DNA of 64,000 bases from Sarocladium kiliense (lineage: Eukaryota; Ascomycota; Sordariomycetes; Hypocreales; Sarocladiaceae): positions 1,054,001 to 1,118,000 of the forward strand of contig JAUZTG010000034.1 in NCBI GenBank assembly GCA_030734395.1, given 5' to 3'. The translations under genes were made by a program, and so were the position numbers. Of the stretch, positions 35,226-46,525 are shown piece after piece; the stretch's first letter is position 1; each line of letters begins with the position of its first letter. The notes beneath the pieces were generated by a model that saw nothing but the letters and a program-made list of their open reading frames with translations, searched no databases and was not told the DNA's origin.

Positions 35226-36024
35226 GAGGAGCCTCCCTCACCATTTACGAGAAGCGCATGTGTTGGGTGTTGCCACTGGAACAGATACGAGAGAGCAGAG
35301 CTTAGATGACGGGCTCCTTCATGATGATGAGGCGTTGATATGTTGGTTTTGGTCCTTTTAAATGATACCTATTTGTGTTGGAAGGCAGGCTGGTGGATGG
35401 ATGCATTTCATGGGGGTTAGCTATATTATGACATCTTCCTCTGCTTTAATTAGGGTTCGCTATGAGGCTGTAACGAGACCATTGGCGTACGCATTCATAC
35501 ACGAACTTCGTCTCAATCCTTAGCTTGTTGAAAGGACAAAATAATTTCAGAATGGCGGGAATCAAGTACGAGAAAAGTAGTTTTGACATTGATCAACGCT
35601 ACAAAGCCCTCCGTGAAGGCTCGTTTCTTTCGTCATACCGTCTCTCTACTCTCTTAGAAAATCGAGCTCTGGGCACAAAAACAAGTCACCTCAAAGTCTT
35701 ATGCTTCATCAGTGCTCATAAGAATTGGTTCCAATTCCCCCTTCCCAGTCCACTTCCCTCCAACGCCATGCAAATGCTGATGAAACTTGAGAACACAAAA
35801 GAAGAAGCAGAATCGCCGTTTTCCCATATCCCAGGGGGGGAAACACATGAGCAATGGTCAAATGATAATGAGCCTCGCTAAGGTATCCACGCAAATGTCT
35901 CACAAAGTAAAAAAGGACGACAAAAGACAGCAAGGAAAATAGATAGGTTATCATGTCGATGTGACATGGTGTGGTCATTCGCGCGCGGTGGCTAAGCGAA
36001 TGCGGGTATAAGGGGTGCGATACA
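35226..36024. other. Intergenic between convergent genes
   Basis: 800 bp between the AT-hook gene stop and the F-box gene stop, presumably two 3' untranslated regions. No gene is supported. Confidence 0.5.
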
Positions 36025-37704
36025 TCAGTCCATGTCGTCGTGGATTGCTGCGACTGACGGCTTAACGGAATCCGGAGCGTGTCGGCCATAAAGCCACTCG
36101 TCTTCCTCGTCGACTCCGTCTTCGCGAATCAGATCCAACATGACATGTTGATTTCTTTTGATATCGAGAGGACTCTTGACGATCTTACGTTCAAGGATCA
36201 AGGCCTCGGCTGTGGTAAGCCAGATCTGTTGCAGCACAGGCAGATCATCGAGGACGCTTTGGGCGTTCTCTCGGCTGAGCGGCGACATGGGGGCGCCAGC
36301 AGCGAGACTGGTGTTGAATACCCAATTAGGGTCGAAGACATAGTCGCGGTCGATCGACCCAGACGGGCTACGGTTACGCTGGGAAGAATCTCCGAGTGAG
36401 AACCGTCGTCCTTCTCTGTCGTGCCCAGTGGACCTTCTCCGCGCGAAGCTCATCAAGCCTCGTCGTGGTTTTGCAGGTGATTCCAAAGGCGCGTCTTTCG
36501 TCAGGGAATTATACCAGGTATCCACCGCAGCACGCCGGCTGTTGTAACCCTTGGTCTCCCACAGCTTGCCCACCTCTCGTAGTCCACCGATGCAGAGAAT
36601 TGCTGAGTGCACATCGTCAGAGGGCTTCTCCCTCAGGTAGCCACGAAGAGATCGCTCAACACGGCCAACATAGGTGGGAGGTCGAAGTCGGCGACAGAAT
36701 GACGAGATGACAAGGGGGAATGCTTCATGAACACGTAACAGTGTTTGATCGTCGTACATGTTCATGATTTCTGCTTCGATGGGATTGATCGTGAATGCCT
36801 CTCTCCTAAGCCCATAGCCCCCGTTCTTTTCGAGATGTTCGAGATGAAGTTTCCTGTACATCTCGAAGAAATGGAACAGAGTAAAGAGAAGTGGTATCAG
36901 TCGGCGACGCATGCGTTCAGTCTGTGGTGCGAAAGCCTGCTTCTGCGGTTCTGTTTGTTGTAGAAATATATCTTTGGTGATCCAGACGCACATCATGTGC
37001 GCAAGTTTAGCGGCGACATGTAACCGATGCCACAAACCGCAAAGGTTATGTAGTGTTGCATCGCTCGGTTCGTTTAGAGGGTAGAGGCGCAGAGCGTAGG
37101 CAGGTATTTGTGTCTCGAGATGATATCGTACAATGGGTGTCTCGTTGAGGGTGATGAGCGAGTGCCATGACTTCGAGGCCAGACGAAGGTTGAGGAGGTC
37201 ATTCAATGGTAAAGAGGAGATGATCTGGACTTGAAGTTCGTTTGGTAGAGCGAGAAAGAGTTGATCAAGTGGTATACTATGGGTTGATGTGTGAGCCAGT
37301 GACCAGGTTATAGAGGGGACAGAAGTACCGCACCTTTTCAAAGTTGATTCTGTGGATGTTCTGGCTTGTACTGATGGTCCAGTGGGTTGCGACAAAACCT
37401 GAACTGGTTTAGAGTGCAGAAGAGCAACCTTTTGCCTGATACTGAAGAAGCTACGCTTATCGCGCTTGTGTTCTGCCGGCTTGACATTTTCTTGCTGTTC
37501 GGGGGCCTTGGACTCTCGAAGAGGCAGAATGAATTTTGACGAAGCCTGCGGGATGTTGAACGACGGGGCATCTTTGACTTCTTGTTGCTGGAGCTGTTGC
37601 TCCTGCTGTTGCTTGTACTTCGCGAAATAGCTCTCTGAAGCGAATTCGGTAAGGTGAGGAGGATCCATAGCGAGGGGGCGACGCCCCTCGCGTGCTTCAG
37701 CCAT
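36025..37704 (-). CDS. F-box domain protein
   Basis: The start is ATG 37704. Exons 37704-37334 and 37276-36025 give 540 residues. The 57-bp segment between them could be read through (559 residues) but starts GTGCGG, ends CATAG and interrupts the sequence just before the F-box. The N-terminus is Gln-rich. The F-box, near residues 130-170, reads LFLALPNELQVQIISSLPLN followed by DLLNLRLASKSWHSL. The rest is a helical region of unknown fold with a basic Ser-rich loop (FARRRSTGHDREGRRFSLG). F-box proteins recruit substrates to SCF ubiquitin ligases through Skp1. No WD40 or leucine-rich repeats are visible, so the substrate is unknown. Confidence 0.85.
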   Translation of the reverse strand: MAEAREGRRPLAMDPPHLTEFASESYFAKYKQQQEQQLQQQEVKDAPSFNIPQASSKFILPLRESKAPEQQENVKPAEHKRDKRSFFSIRQKVALLHSKPVQVLSQPTGPSVQARTSTESTLKRCGTSVPSITWSLAHTSTHSIPLDQLFLALPNELQVQIISSLPLNDLLNLRLASKSWHSLITLNETPIVRYHLETQIPAYALRLYPLNEPSDATLHNLCGLWHRLHVAAKLAHMMCVWITKDIFLQQTEPQKQAFAPQTERMRRRLIPLLFTLFHFFEMYRKLHLEHLEKNGGYGLRREAFTINPIEAEIMNMYDDQTLLRVHEAFPLVISSFCRRLRPPTYVGRVERSLRGYLREKPSDDVHSAILCIGGLREVGKLWETKGYNSRRAAVDTWYNSLTKDAPLESPAKPRRGLMSFARRRSTGHDREGRRFSLGDSSQRNRSPSGSIDRDYVFDPNWVFNTSLAAGAPMSPLSRENAQSVLDDLPVLQQIWLTTAEALILERKIVKSPLDIKRNQHVMLDLIREDGVDEEDEWLYGRHAPDSVKPSVAAIHDDMD

Positions 37705-40700
37705 ATTGCACGAAGGTGAGGCTGGCACCTGTGGGGGCGAGCGACAGTGTTGTGTAGGTAGGGCGCCGACGGCTGTGGCCGACAGCGATGAGCAGCGTGC
37801 TACTCTATGGCTTTACGGTGAGGAACGAGACGAAGGTCGACATGGCTTGGGTCCGAAATTCGATAGAGACGGCTTCGATCGACACAAGAAAAGCGGCTGG
37901 GAAAAACTCCGCGGCGGTGGAATGTAGTCAGATCGCGCGAAGATGTCGATCGTTGTGAGTCGCAGGGGTTGATCGATGCTGAATGACGGAGGCGAAACGT
38001 GAGGGACCGACGGACTCGAGAACGGCGAATCGCTGGGGTTTGAGCAATGTTATCTTCGCTGGGAAGGTAAGGGCGAGTTTAAAGTCCCGCGGCCACTGGT
38101 GTATCGAGGGTGCGTTCTCGACGTGGAGCGTTCGGATTTGGGTCAGCGCTCAATCGGTCGCGCAACGGAGTGGCTTCGAGGCTAGTTGCAGATGGCTAGA
38201 GAAAAAGTCCGAGGGGTGTCGCTTCTTGTATGTCTGCGCAGCAGAGACGACGACGGCCGAACGAGAGCAGCGGGCGAAGGGGTGATGTTCAACAGGGCGG
38301 TGGAAGGGCGAGGTAAGTTGTGAGGATTGTGAGGGAGAATGAAGACGAAGAGAGAGGCAGTGGGAGAGTGGGCAGAGAGGCAGCGGCAGTGGGTGCCCAG
38401 GCAAAGACAGTGAGAGAACAGTGGGAGGCCCGGGGGAAGTGGTAGCGTCGCAGCCAATCGGCTGGCGGGCAATGCTGTGGACGCTGGTTCGCTGGGGCGG
38501 CGATATGGCCGGCGTAACTGTGGAGAGCAGCCCCGAGCAGAGGGTACCTTTCATGCACGCTAGTGTTGTATGTGGGCGGAGGTACCTCGCGGTGTCTCGC
38601 GCTCCTGCCAGATCTAGTGTTTCCACTCGCCGGCCGAAGTTGGATGATAGCATGTAGACTGTGCGGTTAGTCGTTGAGAGGCTTGATAGCAAGTCAGAAT
38701 GCCCTGCACCTACCACAGAGGTGCTATTGCTGGGATCGCAGCTTGGAGTTGACGAATTGCCAGTTCAGTTCAGTGCCCCTCGACGCCACTGGCAAAGGGA
38801 TCTTCAGCGGGTGCAGCGGTCGTTGAGATCATCCTGCAGGGGAGTGCAGCCTGACAGAGGCTGCACCAGCACCGCACCTGCCAGCACCACGTCGTCACTG
38901 GGTCGCTCCTTCCACGATGGATGTGTTCCTGGCATCTGGAACCCTCATCGCCAACTGCCTCTATCCCGAATCCTCGTTTCCATGCCACGTCCATCACTCA
39001 GCCAGCTAGCTACCTAATCATTCGTCTTCATGTCGTCAGCCTCTCCGTCTAGCTTATCTTCGCCTCTATTGGGCCCTACTGCAGCCACTACCCTTCTCCC
39101 CATCCTCCCCCAAATTCTTACTCCTCCTCCACGCCGGACCCGCCGACGCCCCCCTTTGGTCTCGGGCATATTGCGTACTCGGCGCCTTCACTGTGTGGAC
39201 CCTCCAAAACGCCCCCGAAGCCCAGTGGCTCCCACCGATGCAACACCGTGAGAAAGAAAGATCGCCGTCAGCCGTCAACCCAGAGCTTAAGCTTCCAGGC
39301 TTCCACGAAAGATTCCAGACCAGCGAAACGGAGCTAGGATGCCTACAGCACAGCGCCAAAGTCTCGCTTCTGGTACCAGGCTTGTATCGCCGAGATAGTC
39401 TCCGTTTGCGAAACGCGTGCCCTATCTCCTCGCCAGTGCTTCTTCTAGGCCATTGGGCCACCGGCTTTCCTCCAAACACTCTCAGACGGGCGAACCCTCG
39501 GTGGCTTTTGCTGTTGGCCCCAGCTCTGGCGCACCCCCCTCCCTTCGCATCGCACTGCGACATCTCTGCCACGACTCATCACCAGCAACACCGACTTGTC
39601 GGAGTTCAATGCTAGACTTAACAGGTTGACAAAAATAAGTTCGATCTTGACGTATTCCGACACATTGAATCAAAGGAAACAGCCAGAGAAGCGAGTGGCG
39701 ATGGTGGCATCAAGTTGACCCCAGACCAGCCCACTACGACCCCACGAATGCCCATAAGCCCACCCCTAGCTTGGTCCCTGGCTGGTCTACCTCATACCCC
39801 CATCCCATCAGCCTCTTCGCACCCCTGGGCTTTCAGTCGAGGAATTTAGCCGGCTGCCGTCTTAACTTTTCACGGCCTGCAGATGTCCGAGACGAAAATT
39901 GCCGTCCCCTTCCGCCAGTCAACACTTCCGTGCAGTTGAGCCTGGCACAGAGGCCGAGGCTTGCTACGGATGACATGTTTGACCATGATAACATTGCGCT
40001 GGTTCGAAGCTGACTGCTGCCAAACCAAGACTCGCGATCGGCCAGATCTGTCCACACTCGATGCTGGGCATACGAGTCTAGCTTCGGCCATCTGAATCAG
40101 TTGCCGGGCGTGTACTCTGACTCGTCCGAATGGCACCTCGTTCGGTGGTAGACGATGAAACCTGGCTCGGGCATGATGCAACACTCACGGCCACTATTCC
40201 CTGGCTGGCCAATTGGTGTGCAGATGCTACGATCCCCAACCTGGCTTTGCAGTGTTGTGACGCTACCAGGTATTCCCGCTCGCCTTTCCACACCGTTATA
40301 TATGTCTCCCCGGTCTCACATCCATCAAGACTGCGACTACACCATCACAATTGCGGAACTTTATGCCGGCAGTTGCGTTATGCATCTGAAGTACAAAAAA
40401 GGTGCCCAAGAGAAGCACATCGCAGCACGCGTAGGAACACTGACTCGAGTCTTCTCGTATTGTAAGAGAGCTTAACACCTGATCCACCTCGGCCAAACGA
40501 GGAACAGGTCGTATGTTTTGCCCATTGCACTTTGTCTGTATCAAGCATACCCGACGAAGATAACAGGAACAATTCGCTATTGACCATGAGGCGGAATTGC
40601 CCTTTTCAGCTTCCAGCCCTCAGGCGCTGATTGGGAATGGGTCAAGGCGGGGACAACTATAATTATGCTCAGACCAGCACTTGATGCCCACAAACCACGG

Positions 40701-43210
40701 GCCCAAGCAGGCAGATCTGGGGCACTCCGAGGACTTGGCTGTTGGTGAGTGTGGAGGGCCACTTCAGGAGCACAGTGGTCCCTGGAGGACTGTGAATGCC
40801 GGGATCTTGTGAACGAGAGCATCGGGACATTTTCATGCTTCAATGCAGTGTCACCGGCCCGCAAGCAAACCGCCCCAGGCTTGGAATAGGTGAACTTGCA
40901 TCGCTTTCCGAGCGCCTGTCCCAATCATGCAAAGGGACAGAGTGGCTTGCACCGTAGCCAAGGCTTGATGCTGATCCGAATAAGCCCCGTCGTCCCTCAC
41001 TTCAACCCTCGTCCTCACCGGGGACGTGATAGGACTCTCGGTCAAATACAACTACAAATGATCTTATCATCCATCTCAGCGAACAATAGTCACTCACGTG
41101 GGCCTGGAAGCGGGACATGATTGATATCACAATGGGCGAGTCTCGGTCGCTCTCGGTCTGTTTCGCCGCGGAGGCTGCGTGTCCCCGTTGGCTGGCTTGG
41201 CCGGTCAAAGCGTCTGCAATCGAGACCTCGTCGAAGAGGCAAGGGAAGCTTTGCCCGAGCTACCAGTGCATCAAATCCGTGGTACTGCGTTTTCTCCGAG
41301 ATGCTGGCTGTGAAGGGGTTTGGGCTGCTACCAGCGAGAATCTGAGTTGCGAGGTGCGACGACGAACCAACCAAACGGTACTTGGCCCACAGGTGCACCA
41401 CCGCTGGCAGTGACAAGTACAGTCTTGTCAAGGTCAAGGCCCCGGCGATGGCAACGGCCCTACTCCGGTCAATTTGCCCATTTGTCGTGTCCAGGCCGCG
41501 GGATTGTCTCTTGTCTGGCGGAGGGTGCAGCTACGTGTGGTTAATGTCTTGACCCTATCCATTCCTCCTTTCATCAGGCCGCGTGCCGCCGCAACGTATT
41601 GGCGGGTAGCCAGATTGCCGCACGGGCGGACGGGCGATCCCTTGAAGCCTGGAAGATTTCACGAATCCGTGGGTCAGCGATGTCAGGCATCGGGAGCCTC
41701 TCTTGCTCCTCATTTGCTCGCCTTGTCCGTTGGCATGCCGTACGCGTGAGCTGAGTTTCCAATCCCATTCACATGTCTCATTATGGCACTCGCTACCTGG
41801 TCTCTGCCCGCTCCTGAGTCGAGCTATTGCGCACAATAGATCGTCTTGGATAACATTGGCAATCCTCTGGTCGCACGACGACCCGGAAGAAGACCAGAAG
41901 ACACATTGATCGAAGGCCATGTCCCTGAAATTGCACCTCGCAACTGGCCTCGCCCTTACCCTTCGTCTGTCGGCCGAGCAAGTGACGGATCCCGACTAGT
42001 GTCCACATTACAGAGTATCTCGCATTTCCGACTCGAACGTTCCAGCGAATGTTCGATTGGAAGAGCAAGAGCGATAGCTCCAGTGCCAAGAGCTCTTGTC
42101 CCCTTGCTGGTCGACCCTGCGCGGGTCAAGTTGTGCACTCAGTCGGCGTAAGCCATGCAGCGATTCCCCCGTGCGGAGTAGAAAGAAGGTCCCTCACCTT
42201 ATTTTGCGGCACAGAGCCGGCCTTCCGGGCACGTTAACAGGATGAATAGCTGTGCTGCGCTGTGTTGTCAAAGACAGGCAACGGTGCTTTTAAGGCCGCA
42301 CACAGATGCATTGGCCTGCCTTAGCTTGGATTCCATCCACAGGCTTCCACGCCACGCATGCCATACTGTGCCATGCCAGGCCATGCGAGATGCTATTTTG
42401 GAACATGGAAGGGTTCCCGCGGCACGAACGTACTGTACTGTATGTAACTTGCGTAGAGGCTCGCGTTCGTGTGGAAAGGTTCACTGCGCATTGTCTTCAC
42501 AGACCTTGCAGTGCGATTATCCTATCTTCTAACAGGGCATCCTCATCTCGGCTTTCCCCTCATCTCTCGCTTGTTCTCGGCATCCGGCTCCGGCGTCAAG
42601 CTTCCCGAACGACAAGGCCAGACAGGGGCCTTGAAACCATACCCAAAGCTGGGCTGAGCTGAGCTGAGGATAGTGAGAGCGACGACCCCTCTCTGTCAAC
42701 TCGCCACCACTTTGGGCTTGTCTGCCCGCCCTCTCTTCTTGGCCGCCGCAATGATCGGTCAAGCTTAATGTCACTGACCCTGGCCGTGACGTCTTTGGTA
42801 ATAGGGCTTGATCTCGTCTCGTCAACACCAACCCCTCTACTATTACGCTCTCCTCTTCAGCTGAACCTGAGGCGTTCCATCCCTTCCGAGCTGACCTTTC
42901 AGCAGATCTCCGCCCCTTGACATTGTCTACTGAAGCTGTTTACGGTTGATTCGGTCTTGCAAGACGTATGTCCCAACAACACCTGGCGGAGGTGACCCTG
43001 CGAGCTACGTTGCACTCCAACGAACACATCTCCTTCGTATCCCATTTTCCCCTGCAGAGCCCCGCGCGAGTGTGACCCCTCCACCTCTCTTGGGCTGGCC
43101 TTGTGTCTTTTTTCTCGCTGTCTGTCCCTCTCTTACCTCTTCCCGCCCCCCATTCGTGCTCTGTAGCTGTCGTGTGTATTGCGGTTCGCTGTGCCTGTTT
43201 GCTGGCGAGG
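37705..43210. other. 5.5-kb gene-empty region
   Basis: Between the divergent starts of the F-box gene and the gene at 43211 I find no coding region with family resemblance or consistent splicing. The open frames at 38150-38716 and 39193-39615 are short and overlap others on the opposite strand. Blocks of C/T-rich DNA (38.9-39.6 and 42.5-43.2 kb) look like leader sequence. No transposon termini or long repeats were seen. Non-coding transcripts or a fast-evolving gene cannot be excluded. Confidence 0.45.
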
Positions 43211-44400
43211 ATGGAACCCTCCTCGGGGGCTTCTCGGCCTGCGATGCAAGGACAACAGAAACAGCAGCAGGACCAACACCAGCAAGATCTGCTCCCGACA
43301 TCACCCACGGTCGGAGCCACCGAAAGCGAAACGGATCCCGAGGCGGCCACGACGCACCTTGCTAGGTTCGAGTTCAGCAATGATGGCGGAGGTACGAAAG
43401 TTCTCATGGTTGAGTGGCAACCCGGGGCGGCCGGCGCCGCAGCCACCCCGAAGCCCACCAACACCGGCGCGACTGGGGCTCCCGAGCCGGATGGTTGGGA
43501 CATATCCTGGCCCGGGAAATCTACCAATCTCCCTGCCAACGACTCGGATCAGAACGGCTCTCGTCGGCGGGTCTTCTTTCTACTGCCACCCGACGCGGCT
43601 GTTCCCTCCACGGTGGCCATCACCCCCACCAGCAGTAATGGCGGCGGGCAAAGTGGCGATCCAGCAGCTGGCGGTATCGAAGTCAAGCCTCTCCCTGCCA
43701 TCTTCCCCGCCAGCTTCGATAGCGAGGTTGGTCCGAGAGGGGTTTTACACACCCTATGGGCAAAGCGTAGAGTGGCTGAACTGGAGAGGGAAATGGACGC
43801 AGAGATGAGGACGAACGCAGAGAGTGTTGGGCTTGAGATGGCACTGGGAGAGAAGCAGTGGATCGAGGACAACTTCCTGATGAGGCCGTCTCAAACGCAG
43901 ACGATAGGGTTGCCAGGACCAGGTAGTGATACTCCACTGATGACGCCCTTATCTCCAAAGTCGCCAGCTGGAAGATTGGGTGAGAAGCTGAGAGGGTTGA
44001 GACTTGCCACCACGCCGGCGGATCTGATTCCGAGTCCGACAGGTACGTTGTCGCCCGTTCATAACCACCCGTTGGCCCAGCTGTAACTTCTTGCCCTGCT
44101 TCCTTCAAGACTGAGATGGCTAATTCTTCGACCTCTCTCTCATCAGCGAATACGTTTACTCACGCTAGTGCTGCAGCCGCGGATGGCAGTGACATAGCTG
44201 TTTCTTCTCTCTCTGCCATTTCTCAGAGTAACCGCGCCAACGAAACAGCTTCGCTCGATGCTGCCCTGAGAGGGCAAGCTTCCACATCGGGTGCTGTGAA
44301 GGCACGAACCTCTAGAGATGAGGAAGATGACCTATTCGCGCTGCCCTTAAGTCCACGCAGTCCTGACATGAAGAAAAGCCCTTTCAGTATGTTGAAGTAG
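43211..44400 (+). CDS. Uncharacterised conserved-type fungal protein
   Basis: Exons 43211-44042 and 44147-44400, separated by a 104-bp GTACGT...CAG intron, give 361 residues. The start is ATG 43211 in the good context gcgaggATGG. The N-terminus is Gln-rich. A segment LARFEFSNDGGGTKVLMVEW and another RRVFFLLPPDAA look like beta strands. A charged helix (TLWAKRRVAELEREMDAEM) near 195-215 could form a coiled coil. The C-terminus has Ser-Pro motifs (TPLSPKSPAG; LPLSPRSPDMKKSPF), possible proline-directed kinase sites. I do not recognise the family and assign no function. Confidence 0.75.
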
Positions 44401-45164
44401 ATGTGGGTGCAGTGGCTACATGATAGAGAGTGACTCGGAATGTGGCTTGTTTACATGCTTTTGGGGAGCGAATCTACAGGGAGGCTCTCTGGTTTGAATT
44501 ACATTTTTGAAGAGCGTGCTGCAGAAGCGGGCGTTGAAGCGTTGGGAGTCTTGAACGAAGGGAAGGGACCTCAAGCACAGTGGCGGTTATTCATTCTCTT
44601 CCATGCGCAACATTCACATCACATGAGAGAAGCGGAGTTGCTTTGAAAAGCAAGTCCAGTGCGAAAGAAGGATATTAGGAGCACATGAAGAGGGCATACG
44701 CCAGTCTCGCTTGGTTTCTCCAAGACGCCGTAGACGTCCAGGACATGGTTTGAACAGGCGAATGGTCTGCAAGAACAGGACATACCGGCGCTGTGTATAG
44801 ATCGGAGGAAGAAAATGTGGTTTATTGAGCTCTGATCCCTCTGGCTGCTCTTGTAGGGCCGTTGAGATGACTGGATGAATCGTGGGAGTTTCTGACGGCA
44901 TCAAATCAGGCGCAAGACACAAAGCAACAGCAAACGAAGCCGTCGCATCCAATACGTCACTGTTCGATATGCCTCAAGATGTCCCTCATGGTTCGGGATA
45001 CGATAGACCTTAGTTTGACTTAACTGAGTGTATAGTCGCTGGCCGTAACAAAGACGGCCGTCGTCGCTGAACGCAAACTTCCGACACGAATCCGTCTTTG
45101 ACTTCCTAATCATCTTTCCTATTCCTTGGGTATCCGGCCCCTCATATTCTCCGAATCATTCCAT
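44401..45164. other. Intergenic between convergent genes
   Basis: 760 bp between two stops. No coding region is supported. Confidence 0.5.
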
Positions 45165-46020
45165 TCATCTCCAACCTCCAACTCTTCCTTCATCCCACCT
45201 CTCTTTCCTCTCCTGCCTCAAATAGTACTGCACCCTCGCCTCCCTATACTTCTTCACCCAGTCCCCGACGTCCCTCTCCCCGACGACCTCCTCCCCACCG
45301 CCCGCCCCTCCACCTTCCAAAAAGCTCTCCTCCATAGCCTGACAGACAGCCGCCTGCTCCTGCACGCCCTGACCCAGCCTCTGATACAAGCTTGCGGGGC
45401 TAAAGGGCGCGAGGGCGTGGTCCATGTCGGATTGTTTGGCACGCCAGGTGCGTTCGAGGGAGTGGGTGGTGAGGAGCTGGGATTGGGTTGCGGCGCGTGT
45501 TTGGGCGAGGCGGGTGGAGAGGGTGGTTAGGTGTTGGGCGAGGGAGGCGTTGGAGTTGAGGTGGTCAAGGAGGTGGGCCGTTGAGTGGGTGGTTGAGGGA
45601 TGGGCGGTTGAGGGGGAGTGAATGAGGGCATGGAGGAGTTTGGGGTCGGAGAGGATGGCGGCGAGGTCTTGTTTTCTGTCGTGAGGTCAATATGCGCTCT
45701 TCTTGTGTGTCTGAATACTGTCGAGGGGGGTTTGAGACGTACGACTTGTCCTCTAGTATGTGAGGGAGCCAGTGCTCGCCAGGGTCCTCTGGTATTGGCG
45801 GCACCTGCTGCTCCGTCGCGAACGCTGCGCTTGGAACCTGCCCTGACGGTTGACCTTGCATCGGCATTCCAGATTGCAGGTTTGTGTTGAAGCTGCCTGG
45901 AGTCGCTGATGAGCCGTATGGAGTCGGTGTTGAGATGCCGCTTGCCTCATGGCTGCCAGGTTTGGGTGGCAGGACGGGCGGGGTGGCGGCTGGCCCGCTG
46001 TCCGGCGGGAAGCTTGTCAT
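45165..46020 (-). CDS. VPS37: ESCRT-I subunit Vps37 (Mod(r) domain)
   Basis: Exons 46020-45743 and 45675-45165, with a 67-bp intron, give 262 residues. The N-terminal third is Pro/Gly/Ser-rich with PPVLPPKPG. The Mod(r) region begins after the splice (QDLAAILSDPKLLHALIHSP) and continues as a helical coiled coil (QHLTTLSTRLAQTRAATQSQ). It ends ALAPFSPASLYQRLGQ and a C-terminal helix VKKYREARVQYYLRQERKER. Vps37 joins Vps23 and Vps28 in ESCRT-I to sort ubiquitinated cargo into multivesicular bodies. The start used is the first in-frame ATG; the frame upstream is open for about 20 codons before a TGA, so an extra 5' exon is possible. Confidence 0.85.
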
Positions 46021-46525
46021 TCGTGGGGGATTTGGAAAGTCTGCTTGGGCGAAAGGTGCCGTGATATGAGGTCTCTGTCATGTCGTGAGAACGAGCATTG
46101 TCGAAGTTGGATGCACTATCGTCGCTGGTGATGTTGGAGGTTGGAGGTTGAAGGTCGGAGGTCGGTGGTGAGTGGTGGGCCCCGCTGACGCAAGGCAATG
46201 ACCCGCGTCTGGGGAAGCTCTGTTTTAAGATTCTACTTCGCACCGCAGAGCTCCCGCAGCCTGACCCTCCAGAAAGCTGGATCAGGGCACTTACACACGC
46301 ATTTCAGATTTGACGCGGAATATAATCAGAGTGCTAGTCACCAGAGCCTCTAGGGCGCCAGTCAAGTAGAATTGTTGTGTCCGCGACTACAGCAAAGCCA
46401 CAGTACGCCAGTGATTCAACCCTTTCGACCTAAATCATTTACATCAACCCAATTTACACTACCACCCCCCAGCATGCATCTCCTGAATCTCTTCTTCTCG
46501 TGAAAGACGATCCTACTGAAAAGAC

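Noticed and set aside
38150..38716. 188-codon minus-strand frame in the gene-empty region
   Set aside because: Low-complexity Ser/Pro/Leu frame from C/T-rich leader DNA; no homology pattern or splice support.
41555..41920. 121-codon minus-strand frame near 41.7 kb
   Set aside because: Overlaps comparable frames on the plus strand and shows no family features.
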